From positions 372,001 through 436,000 of the forward strand of contig JAALGY010000052.1 of NCBI GenBank assembly GCA_032358165.1: a stretch of DNA of 64,000 nucleotides, read 5' to 3'. The notes under the pieces are model-generated. The model searched no databases, had not been told where the DNA came from, and was given only the letters and a program-made list of their open reading frames with translations. Shown piece after piece: positions 54,480-64,000 of this stretch (position 1 is the first letter of the stretch; each line of letters starts with the position of its first letter). The DNA comes from Diplosphaera chodatii. Lineage: Eukaryota > Chlorophyta > Trebouxiophyceae > Prasiolales > Stichococcaceae. The position numbers and the translations under genes are program-made.

Positions 54480-55075
54480 GTCAGCCACGTTGAAGGTTAG
54501 ATACCCACATTCTGGCAGCTGTCTTTCATGCTTTTATCTCTGGCGCAGAATGCTGTTGCAAGTTGGAGATGTTGGTGCTGGGGAACCCTCAACCATACCA
54601 TTGATGGCAGCCTGCAGCAGCATCCATGCGACGGTTATGCAGTCAATCATGTCATATATCTGGTCCATACTGTCAATCCGCATTTTAAAGGTATTGCACG
54701 GCGAGGCGGGGCCCGGCATCACGCTTGCTGGTCGTCATGTTATGACGAGTACAGCACATCAACGTCTGTAGCATGAGTCCAAAGAATACCAGGACAACGG
54801 CAATTCGAAGGCAGGGACGAATCAAAACGGTGGACCTTGTGACAAACCATGCGGTGGTTCGGACATTTTAATCCGGCAGCCTGTGGGGCAGTCCATCCCA
54901 TATATTCCCCTGGGCATGCACGCCCAAGCAGGAGCTGCGCTACCATCCCGCTCACCCATTTGAGTCACATCATGCAGCGCCCATCTCAGCAAGGGTCTTC
55001 TGCTCCAGCCGACGCTCCTGAACAGCACGGCAGCAGTATGCTCATGCGGTGCTGCTGCAGCATGCCCTTGCGCGC
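54480..55075. other. Convergent intergenic region
   Basis: About 600 bp between the unknown coiled-coil gene and the transporter stop. No gene or repeat was recognised, apart from possible extra 3' sequence of the coiled-coil gene. Confidence 0.4.
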
Positions 55076-58000
55076 TCATGCCCAGCAGTTGCACAGATTA
55101 AGAGATTGCCGTTCTTCTGATGTTTCCTGCACCTGCTCCATGAAGATCGTGGTGACGACGGTGGCCGCCATTGCCGCAACCAGCAGGATCTGGACATCAG
55201 CACCAACGGCGTCAATACTCAACACATGGGGCATGCCACAGGAGGGGGTTTAGGGTAGGGGGCGCACCCACCAGTCACCGCCCTGGCCCCATGCCAGCAG
55301 CCTGACAGCAATGGCTGCCAGCCGTCGTGCAGGCATGAGGGCGCAGTGGATGTGGTGGGGATAGATGCGTGGGATAGACGCTTTTGGGAAGCTTACCTTG
55401 ATGACGGCTGGCCAGCCGCCGCCGCCTGGCGCCAGCATCTTGCCCACCGCCAAGTCGAACAGCATCGCAGCGCCAAAGGCGCCGGTCTCAGTGGCTGTGT
55501 GTGCGCAGCGCAGCACACTGTCAGCAGCCTCTCAGCGTGCACCAGCAGGATCCTGGCAGTGTGTGTGCAGCCCAACGACCATGCACGCAGCGACCACCCA
55601 GTGCAGCAGTGTGGGAAACGACCATCACAGCAATCCTTGCAGTGCATGGTGTTGTGGCGCCACCACAGCACGGCTCACCTCCCTCCAGCACCGCGGAGAA
55701 GCTGCCGCCACGGCGGATGTTGAAGGCCGGCAGCGGCACCTGCGCACAGCCAGCACCATGCTAGTGGTGAGCCGCAGCACAACGGCAGCCCGTACAGAGG
55801 AAGCAAGCGGATGCCGCCGGTAGGTAGTGGAAGTAACGACCGCAGAAAGGCGCTGCCAACCCTGAGGTTCCCGACCCTACACCCTAAACCCTCACGTAGT
55901 AGGGCACGGAGACGGACGCGCCCAGCAGGGCGACCAGCGCGATGGTGGCCCAGGCCGGGATGCCCGGCGTCAGCAGCCCCACGAACGTGGCTGCACAGCA
56001 GCAGCGTCAGCAACTTGGAGGTTTTGGATTCAAGTGCAGTGTCAAAGAGCAGGGTTGCCTCTTCGACGACATGCCGAACACGCTGCCTTGCAGCAGTGGG
56101 CTGCATCCTGCACGGCAGCTCTGCCGTGCAACTCTTTCGGCAAAGCTCCGGCAGGGCACGGCCAATGACGAGGCACGCAACGCTGCTCTAGCCAGCACGC
56201 AACGAGTGGCATGCAGCACAGTGCAGCTGAGGAGTGGAGCAATGCGGGATCCGCTAGCGCACCAGCAGTGCATGCACACAGCAGGAAGGTGAGGTTGCGG
56301 CGGCCGGCGGCCTGCACCCGGCAGAACAGGAACCCGCCGCCCAGCACGGCGACCGCCGAGCCCGCAGAGAACCCGGCCGCCACCTGCAACCAACACGGTG
56401 ACGTTAGACGGCGTGCGGCGCTGCGGGCTCATGCCGCGAGGGTCCCTGCACCGACCGATATCAGGGGGCCCACGGTATGCAGCAGAATGCTCGGCAGCAG
56501 CCAAGGCACACTGCCATTCGTCTTCCAGTGGCCGCGGGACGACCGAAAGGGCCTACACTGGCGGCAGCTCGGCCTTGTGGCGAACAGTGAGCTGTCTTCA
56601 TACAGCCGGTTTGATGCCCGCACGACGCACCTGGGCGGCCATGCCGGACGACAGGCCCAGCGACTGCTTGGCGAACAGGTTGAGGAACGCCTGGAACTCG
56701 TACACCACGTGCAGCAGGCACCGCGCGATGACCGCCATCCACACCTGCGGGCGGCGACAGGCGCTGGGAGCCACGAACGGCTCATGCATGAGGCCCCAGG
56801 GAAGCAGCGACTGTGTCTGTGAAATATGTGAGCGTCCCGACCCAACGGGGCTCAAACAGGTTGATAGACGGCGGCGTTGCGTCTGCTGCGTGCCTGCGGG
56901 GATGACACGAAGTCCTGCACCGCCTCGGCGCGCGTGCTGGCGTCGCTGGCATCGTCCGGCGTCACCTGGCAGCAGGAAGCCTCCAGGTGGTGAGGCAACG
57001 CCTGCTTGCTAATTTGTAGCTGAGCTGCGCATGGCGCAGCCCTCACGAACGCAAAGCGGCATGGCCATCTACGAGCGCCAGGGATGGAAAGCTTGCTTCA
57101 GCTTCACGCCTTGAGCCTTCAAAACCCACCTGCAGGGCCTCGTCCTCGCCAGCATCGTCAGCCAGCTCGCCGGTGCCAGCGCTCACGCCACTCTTCTGCG
57201 GCTCATTCAGCTTGGCGCCCTCCTGGACAGCCAATGACCTGTCTGTGACAGCCTGTCTGGAAATCGCAATGTGTGCGGGACACTGTGGACGGACGCCAGC
57301 TGCACAGGCGTCTGCAGTGTCTTTATACACAGCTGCCACATGCCATGCCACACTGGCAAGCTTGACAGCAGCGCCTACGCGAGGCGCGTCAGTGGGGCGC
57401 ACAGGTGCGCGCAGGGCAAGCTGGTCGGCAAGTCTGACGCATCGTGATGTCATGGCAGCATTCGCTGGTAAGACGTTGGACATTGCAGTTTCCGTCTGTG
57501 TCATGACATTGTTCGACCCTGGGGCCACATGTCAGTGAGCAGTCGTGCGTTGAACGTGGCACCAGTATACGCATGACCTTGTACATATAACCACACGCTG
57601 GTAAAACCACACGCTGGTCCCGCACCTCGTCGGGGGTGTCCTCAGTGGCGGGCGACAGGGAGTAGGGCGAGTCCGCAGGCACCAGCGCGAACAGGATGGC
57701 TGACTGCAGCACCGCGAGCGCGGACACCGCGTAGAACAGCGCCTGCCAGTTGTAGCCCTTGAGCAGCATCAGGCCCAGCAGCCCGCCGCCCGCCATGAAC
57801 CCGATCTGCGAGCGCGTAGGGTCTAGGGTCAACAGACCTTTCACATGGCGCCATCCACGCAAGGCAGCTTTTGCGAAGCACGCTTGCGATAGCGTCGGCA
57901 GTGCACACACATGACCGGCCATGCTGTTTTCACGAACGCTGGTGTTCCCCTGTTGCTTTGCAAGCAATGTTGCTGCTGACGCCGCATGCTTGCGCAGATG

Positions 58001-59666
58001 CGAAGGGAGCACAGAGATATAAAAGTTTGCACATGTCATTCAAATTCATGGTCTAGTATACTCCGTGTTGATGACAGATGTGAAGACTGTTTTCACCCGG
58101 GCAGAGAAGGCCAGGGCGCCAAGGGCCGCGCCGCGCGCCTCCTCCGGCGTCCAGGAGCAGATCAGCCGTGTTGCCGCCACCCAGCCACTGGCCTGCGGTG
58201 CGCATTCAAGCACCAAGTCGGAGTGTGTGGGCCTGCCTACATGCCAGGGGCGCAGTGCGAGGCTGCCAGAGTGACAGGCCAGTCAGCTGACATGTGACCA
58301 AACAGAGGTCATCACTGCAGATGTGGGCTGCAACACAATGCAGGCTGCAACAAAATGCAGGAGCGGCCAGTTTCCCCCACCAGCAGGTCATGATGCACTT
58401 CATCATGCAGCAACACCAACAGGCGGACAGATCATTGATAAAATCAGCACAGCACTGCCAACTCACGTGCACAATGCGGCCGAGGCACCAGATGGCGGCC
58501 AGCATGGGGAGTGAGGTGCCCAGCGTGAACAGCGCATTGAAGCCGGCGACGAGCAGCATGATCACGATCATCGCGTACAGCGGGTGGACGCTGTCCATCA
58601 CGAGGCTGGCCACGATCTTGCCAACCTGTGTTGTGGAAAACACATCAGTGGCAGCCGCTGGATGCAGGACGCAGCGCAGTTCGCACAGCTGCCGCAGGCA
58701 CTGCAGGTGCCATGTGCAACACAAAGCTAGGCCATGTGCAAAGCCCGGCCATGTCATCGCTGGTCAGGCGGTGGTCAGAAGGGCAACGGTGCTGCGCTGA
58801 TCGCTGGGCAGTGGCTGCCGACCCACCACTGAGCCGAAGGTGCCAGCAGCCAGCACCACGCCGGTCTGCGCGTCTTGGAAGAATGGCAGGGTGGGGTCCG
58901 ACACCATGGCCGGGAGCGCCACGGTGATGACGACCCACAGGCAGATCTCGATCTGCACATGCAAAGCAGGCCTGGGCATGCCGGATGCACGATGCGCCGT
59001 GCAAGTGCATGCGGAAGTACAGCAGGGGCCCAGCGCTGCTGCTGCAAAGGAGCACAGGAGTGTGGGACCTCAGCCGAAGCCGAGCCAGCGCCCGGCGCCC
59101 ACCATGTAGGTCATGCAGATGACGCCCCGCACGGCGTCGGGCCGGTTCTCGGGGGTGACTGTGCGCCGCAGCAGCTGCAGCGCCAGCGCACGGTAGCTCC
59201 GCAGCGTCGACTCTAGCGGGCCATTGCCGTTGACGTCGCTGCAGAAAAGCACGGCGCATTAAGATCTCCCGAGCGCTGATGAGCACGGCGTGCCTCGACA
59301 GTAGGCGGGCCGTGAGCAGCAGGTGAAGCTGCCCAGTGCTGCATTGACAGTGAGTATGGGGGCAGCACTCGGCAGGTCTGCGCACCAGTAGTCAAACAGC
59401 AGCTCGGCCTGCTGCGAGACGTCGCGATCAGGCTGACGCTCGATCGGCTGTCTAGACAGCGGCCGCCTCTGCGTCAGGGGCGGCGAGCTGATGCCCAGTT
59501 TGCGGGTGGCAGCGCTGCCGGCCAGTGGCTGGAAAGCGTTGCATAGCGTGGGCACGGCATGCCTCGCTGTGCTGCGCAGTAGCGATCGGGCCACTGGCAC
59601 CCTGGTGCCGCATCCATGTCTGCAGCTGTGGCCATTCGCCGGGCTGCTATGCAGATGCAGCATCAT
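55076..59666 (-). CDS. Major facilitator superfamily transporter
   Basis: Fourteen exons in phase: 59666-59386, 59238-59103, 58952-58830, 58625-58467, 58192-58097, 57805-57626, 57222-57130, 56965-56894, 56744-56631, 56383-56263, 55990-55896, 55739-55679, 55494-55397 and 55189-55076 (1743 nt, 580 residues). About 12 membrane helices in two halves, for example EICLWVVITVALPAMV, IVIMLLVAGFNALFTLG, IGFMAGGGLLGLMLL and FLFCRVQAAGRRNLTFLL. The central loop is acidic (KLNEPQKSGVSAGTGELADD). The N-terminal ~75 residues are Arg/Ser/Pro-rich and could be an organelle transit peptide, but that exon is the least certain. The 56894 border has a GC donor. The substrate cannot be inferred; the family covers sugars, ions and organic acids. 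Confidence 0.75.
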
Positions 59667-60340
59667 GAGCAGCGGGCACCTGCGGCGACAGCCGCAGATT
59701 TACAGTTTGCAAGCATGACCAACGCCTTGATCAGAGCAGTGTTCAGGAGGTGCCTCAGACGTGTGTCGCCAGCGTTGCTATGTTCAGATGTTGGTCCGCA
59801 CAGGAGCAGCCAGCCTCAAGAGCTGCTATGCAACATGTGCATCTCCTGCATACATGCGATTTTGGCACCCATACACAGGCCTGGTCACCTGCACCTGGCT
59901 ACAACGTGCTGAATGTGTGTGTATCCTGCACGAGTAGCCAGTAGCGGGACAGAGCCAAGCGCGATGGGCGATCTTTGATGTGGCAAGCTGCGGGGATAAA
60001 ACAGTGAATTTGGTGCAGAGGCTTTCGTCCGGAGCCAGCCGAAGGCTGTCCAACGGGTAATCAACGCTCAGTGTGAAGCTCCGGACTGTATTTTCGGGCT
60101 TGGGAGATCTTGTGCCCGCGATCAGCAAGTGACAGACGTGCGCCTACAGCGACACCCCCAGCCAGGGAGAAGCTGGTCTGACACTGCTGTCAGACAGCAC
60201 AACGCTCACAAGTGTTCGTCCATGCTGTGTGACAATCCAATACGAACCAAGCCGATACTGTCGCAGCAGCTGGCTGCCTGGCTATGAATGATTTCATCAC
60301 TTCCTTTGTCGATCTTCGTTGGGAGCACCTTTAACTGAGT
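59667..60340. other. Intergenic region
   Basis: About 670 bp between two minus-strand genes: transporter upstream sequence and the 3' side of the poly(A) polymerase gene. No gene or repeat was recognised. Confidence 0.5.
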
Positions 60341-63300
60341 CTACTGCAGTTCAGCGTCTGACACTTCTGTGCGCACCGCTCCAGCGCCATCATCCGCCGC
60401 CGTCTGACTGGTCCTGTTCCCCTTACGGGCCCGTTGCTGCCCTGTAGTCCGCCGCAGCACATCGAGCACTATGCGCTGCTCCATGTCTCTGGTCCGGGCC
60501 TTGGGCCCACTCTTCCTGCCCAGTAGTGGCTTGCCACCCACTGCAGCGGCGGGGTTGTCACTTGGCGCAGGCTTGGTGCCGGGACCATCCCGGCTGGCAC
60601 GCCCTAGTGCCTTCGCCAGCAGCTGCACTGCCGCTGACGCCACGCGCTTGGGCAACAGTGGCACTGCATGGCGCACACCAGTCCCCATGTAAGGTTGCAC
60701 GTCACCATGATCAGAAGCGGCCATCGTGACAGATTCATTCGAGCAACAGAACTCACGAGCAACATATGCAACAGGAAAAGAGAGTTGCTTACCCATCGTG
60801 CCATCTGGGAGGCTGACGGGGGCTGTCATGCTGCGAATGACATCCTGCACCTGCTGCTGATGGCTGCCTGCAAGGTAGGAAGCATGTACAGCTGTCGGTC
60901 AGGACTCTTGGCAACCTGCATGCAACAACACCCGATGCGGTACGACTGTTGCTAACGCACATGCAACCACCGTTAGACAGCTGCTTGTGGCCAAGGCTTG
61001 CCGGGCTGAGTATGGCGGTGCAGCCAAATTGAAGAAAAACGGTCACTGACTGTGCTTTGCTTGTCATGACCTGCATTTGCGCCCTGCCGCGCCGGCCTGC
61101 CCCGCTTTCGCGGCTCAGCATCCGCCAGCAGCGGCGCCGCGAGCGCAGCCATCCACAGGCCGGGCGCTGCAGGGTGGGCGGCGTCAACATGCGCGTCGAG
61201 CCCCTCCAGCGCCCGCAGCAGCGGCGCCGCACGCCCAGCCACCCTGGGGCACAGGTGACCGCACAGCTCCAGCATGCGGACGCTACAGCATTCGTCTCCC
61301 TTGTGCAGCTTCACTTGGTGCGGACTGTCAAGAACAGCTGTGTTACGAACAGGGTCATGTACAACTCCCCTGTGCTTCCATGCAGCCTGAAGAGCTGCCA
61401 GGCATGCGATGAACGAGCCAGCAACATTGCAGCGATGCAGCGAACAGATTGCACAAGCAGCGGGTCCAGCGTGCACCTGGGCTTGCGCGCGGCCTTGTGC
61501 AGCCGCATGTGCGCCGCGTGCACAGGCAGCAGGATGTCCAGCAGCCGGAAGCGCCACAGCAGCGCCGCCGCCGCGGAGGCGCCGCCGTGGCTGAACAGCG
61601 CGCCCAGCTCCATGGCCAGGCGGCTCTGCCCTAGGGTGGCCACCTGCGGCGCTGCGGCCGCCAGGGCGCGCGCCGTCTCCTCATCGATGGTGAGGCCTGC
61701 CAATGTGCAGGCCGCTCCCGTCAGCTGACCGACCCACTTGTGCAGCATGACCCACGGAGCACAAAGGAGCAAATGCAGACGTGTGACAGCGTCATTGCGG
61801 AGGTGTGCGCAGGCAGGTGGACATGGCCTGAGAGCTTCCAAACCCTGACAACCGGGCACCTGCGCGGGCGGCAAGGCGGATGGCGCGCAGCATGCGTGCA
61901 GGGTCGGCGGCGAAGGACTCCTCAGCGTCACCAATAGCACGTAGTGTCCTGCTTTTGCAGTCCTCTACCCCACCTGCAGGCAGCAGTGTCGCCTCTCAAC
62001 ACACAAGCGGAGGAATGGGTATGGACCTCATGCAAGGGCGATGTAGCGCGCTGCCCGGGGACCTGCAAGTGCCGCTCTCACCTGTGTAGTCATACAGGAC
62101 CCGGTCGAATGCGTCGTACATGAGGCTGTTCACGGTGAAGTCGCGCGCGAGTGCGTTGGCCTGCCTCGCGTCGCACCACGCCGCCGCCGCCGCCTTCCGC
62201 CGTCCGCGGGCCTGTAAGCGCCATGGTCGCAAGCGTCGACAGGGCCTCCGCTGGGCAAAGCAGGTCGAAGCGGTGCTGCCAGCACCCTGCTGTGGCACGC
62301 AGGCATGCTTGGCAGCCTGGCATCAGGGCAGGCGGCACGCTGGCCGAGCGTGCGGTGCGCCTCGCATGCACTGGTCATGACCAGTGCCTCAGCGGCACTG
62401 GTCATGCCGTCATACAGCCATGCTGCCCTGCATGCGATGCCCAGCAGCGCAGGAGCGAAGGGCTGCCATGCGGACGAGCGGGACAGGAGGACGTGAAGGA
62501 GCCTCGCTCACCTGGGCGCGGGGCTCCCTCGCCAGCCCGGCAGCGTCCGGCGGCAGCTCCTCTGTGGCGCCCGTGGCGAAGCTGGACACCTCCAGCAGCT
62601 GCCCTTGCACCTGTGGGCAGCAACCCGCTGCATCAGGGACTGTGCGGCGCACACGCACTTTATTGGCAGCAGCTGCCTGGGCTCATGCATGCCGAGATGC
62701 TGCAGTGCACGCAGGCCGCCCACAGACTGTTGAGCACCCACCATGACATGGCAGACTGGGAAGCGGCGGCCAACCACCAGGCACCGGTACTTTGGCCGAA
62801 ACACCTTCCGCACCTGACAGCAGATGACGAGCAACCTACCGCACTTGTCAGCGTTGGTCAGCATGCACTTTGATTGGGTGCATGCCGATAGCCCAGCATA
62901 TATCTGTGCGAGTCACTCGCCTGTCCGCTGCGCGCTGATGTGAGGATGTCAAAGTCCTTTGGTGTGCGGCCCAGCAGCGCATCCCGCACAGCGCCCCCCA
63001 CCAAGAACACTTCGTAGCCTGGGATGTTGAGGTGTTGCCATTGATGCACTGGTTAGTGAGTCCCGAGGTGCCATGCAGTTGGTAACAGAGTCAGAAAGTG
63101 GGCGCACATGTGCACCCACAGGCTGATAGGCGACCGCCTCACCTGACTGCTTGAGTATTCGCATCACGGCCCATGCATGACTGGGAATATCGGCGTCATC
63201 TATGAGGCTGGGTGATCGGACGGCGTGCGGGTCTCTGCCAGGCCTCAAGGACGTTGAAGCCTGGTGGCGATCTGCTGTCCCGCCATGCTGTGGGTCTGCA

Positions 63301-63827
63301 CCTTTCCTCCGCTTGCGTTTTCTGTGGGGCCTGCTGCCGCCTGCTGGCTGCGGCTTGCGATCAGGCTCATGCTGCTGTGGTGGAGCGGCATCACCGCGGG
63401 TGGTCACTTGCAATCCCTCGAATGCCAGCTGCTGCAGCCGTTTCACCGCTGATGTGTTTGCTGTCCTGCCGCCTGGAACAGCAGCATCGGCATGCCTTCG
63501 GCGAGGGCTGGAAGCGGCACCGGCTGTGTCCGTCACGTCAGGCGCCAGCTGCGGGATTGCTGCCGGTGCAAAGCGTGGCTGCTGCAGCAGGCGGTGGCTG
63601 CCGTCGAGTCGCAAAGATGCGGGAAGCGGCGGCTGCATCATCGGCGGCACCATTGCACGACCCAGAGGCTGCGGCCGCTTGAAGTCGCACAGCGATATCA
63701 AGTGCGTGATTCGCCTGGCTTGCAGGCTGCTGGTGATGCTGCCAGCCATGGCAGCATCGCACGCCAGCCTGCACATGCCGCCCAATGTTGCCACCTCACG
63801 AGCAGACCTGCAGAAGGCTGGCAGCAT
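60341..63827 (-). CDS. Bacterial-type poly(A) polymerase (PcnB-like)
   Basis: Ten exons in phase: 63827-63143, 63018-62921, 62813-62742, 62610-62512, 62211-62082, 61973-61860, 61696-61477, 61243-61071, 60867-60793 and 60663-60341 (1989 nt, 662 residues). Class II nucleotidyltransferase head: [20 protein letters not shown] with catalytic Asp at about 250 and 252. VRKVFRP with [12 protein letters not shown] favours poly(A) polymerase over CCA enzymes. [33 protein letters not shown] and [14 protein letters not shown] continue the domain. The C-terminal tail is basic ([12 protein letters not shown]), as in bacterial PAP I. The first exon adds 228 residues with an N-terminus rich in Ala, Arg and Ser that may target an organelle. 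It would add RNA tails in chloroplast or mitochondria. One intron has a GC donor (at 62920). Confidence 0.85.
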
Positions 63828-64000
63828 GCCGCCTGTGCGTGCCTTGCGCAGGTTCTCACATTGTCATGACATCGTCACAATACCGGGGTTTTTGCGTTGC
63901 CAAAAGGTGATGAGTACTTTGGCAGGATTGCAGCTCGGCATTACACGCAAGCCTCACTGCAAAAGTGCAGACAGCGACGTGCCGCCTCCACAAACCGCAC
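63828..64000. other. Upstream region of the poly(A) polymerase gene
   Basis: 173 bp to the window edge. No further gene is visible. Confidence 0.4.

Noticed and set aside
55247..55890. Telomere-like motifs GGGTTTAGGG (about 55247) and CCCTAAACCC (about 55882)
   Set aside because: Each is little more than one repeat and lies in an intron of the transporter gene; there is no array.
1..64000. CRISPR arrays, bacterial operons, rRNA genes or a viral genome
   Set aside because: No spaced direct-repeat array, no closely packed ribosome-binding-site-led genes, no rRNA-like sequence and no viral capsid or polymerase signature were seen; the host genes are intron-rich and eukaryotic.

Overview
The window is GC-rich nuclear DNA from a eukaryote, most likely a chlorophyte green alga. 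The evidence is: protein genes broken into many short exons by introns of about 50-400 bp with GT(GC)...TGCAG borders; 306-residue eukaryotic 60S ribosomal protein L5; a UGUAA polyadenylation motif about 120 bp after the RPL5 stop; algal-style non-LTR retrotransposons; and Golgi-type membrane-anchored sugar enzymes. No bacterial operons, CRISPR arrays, rRNA or tRNA genes were seen. All exon models come from reading splice borders, reading-frame phase and family motifs by eye.

Layout. (1) 1-13.2 kb is a nest of retroelements. A RandI/Dualen-like LINE relic (5-4711) is interrupted by a truncated copy of a second LINE and by copies of a ~225 bp short element with a tRNA T-arm-like B box. The most complete copy of the second LINE (5838-9075) follows a 92-bp minisatellite. 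Next come inverted and truncated copies of that LINE with a TCAATG-repeat tail, and short elements with an (AAAC)n tail. Several insertions are bounded by 4-5 bp direct repeats, and removing them restores the host reading frame.

(2) 13.5-45.2 kb carries nine genes that look like parts of one theme, glycan building and decoration in the secretory pathway: a TylF/MycF-type O-methyltransferase, an FkbM-like methyltransferase, four paralogues of a membrane-anchored putative glycosyltransferase with an HIRVGD-type motif (genes A-D), a nucleotide-sugar transporter, a GlcNAc-transferase-family enzyme and a GT2-like glycosyltransferase. One unrelated gene lies among them, an intronless mitochondrial-type FAD glycerol-3-phosphate dehydrogenase. 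The TylF-like/FkbM-like, B/C, GlcNAc-transferase-like/glycerol-3-phosphate dehydrogenase and D/RPL5 gene pairs are divergent across 340-545 bp spacers.

(3) 45.6-64 kb holds unrelated housekeeping-type genes: RPL5, an ankyrin-repeat protein, a long Ala/Gln-rich coiled-coil protein of unknown function, an MFS transporter of 14 exons, and a bacterial-type (PcnB-like) poly(A) polymerase with a 228-residue N-terminal extension.

The proposal most worth testing is that the 13.5-45 kb block is a glycan biosynthesis cluster: the transporter would supply nucleotide sugar to the Golgi, the type II membrane glycosyltransferases would build the glycan, and the two methyltransferases would O-methylate it.
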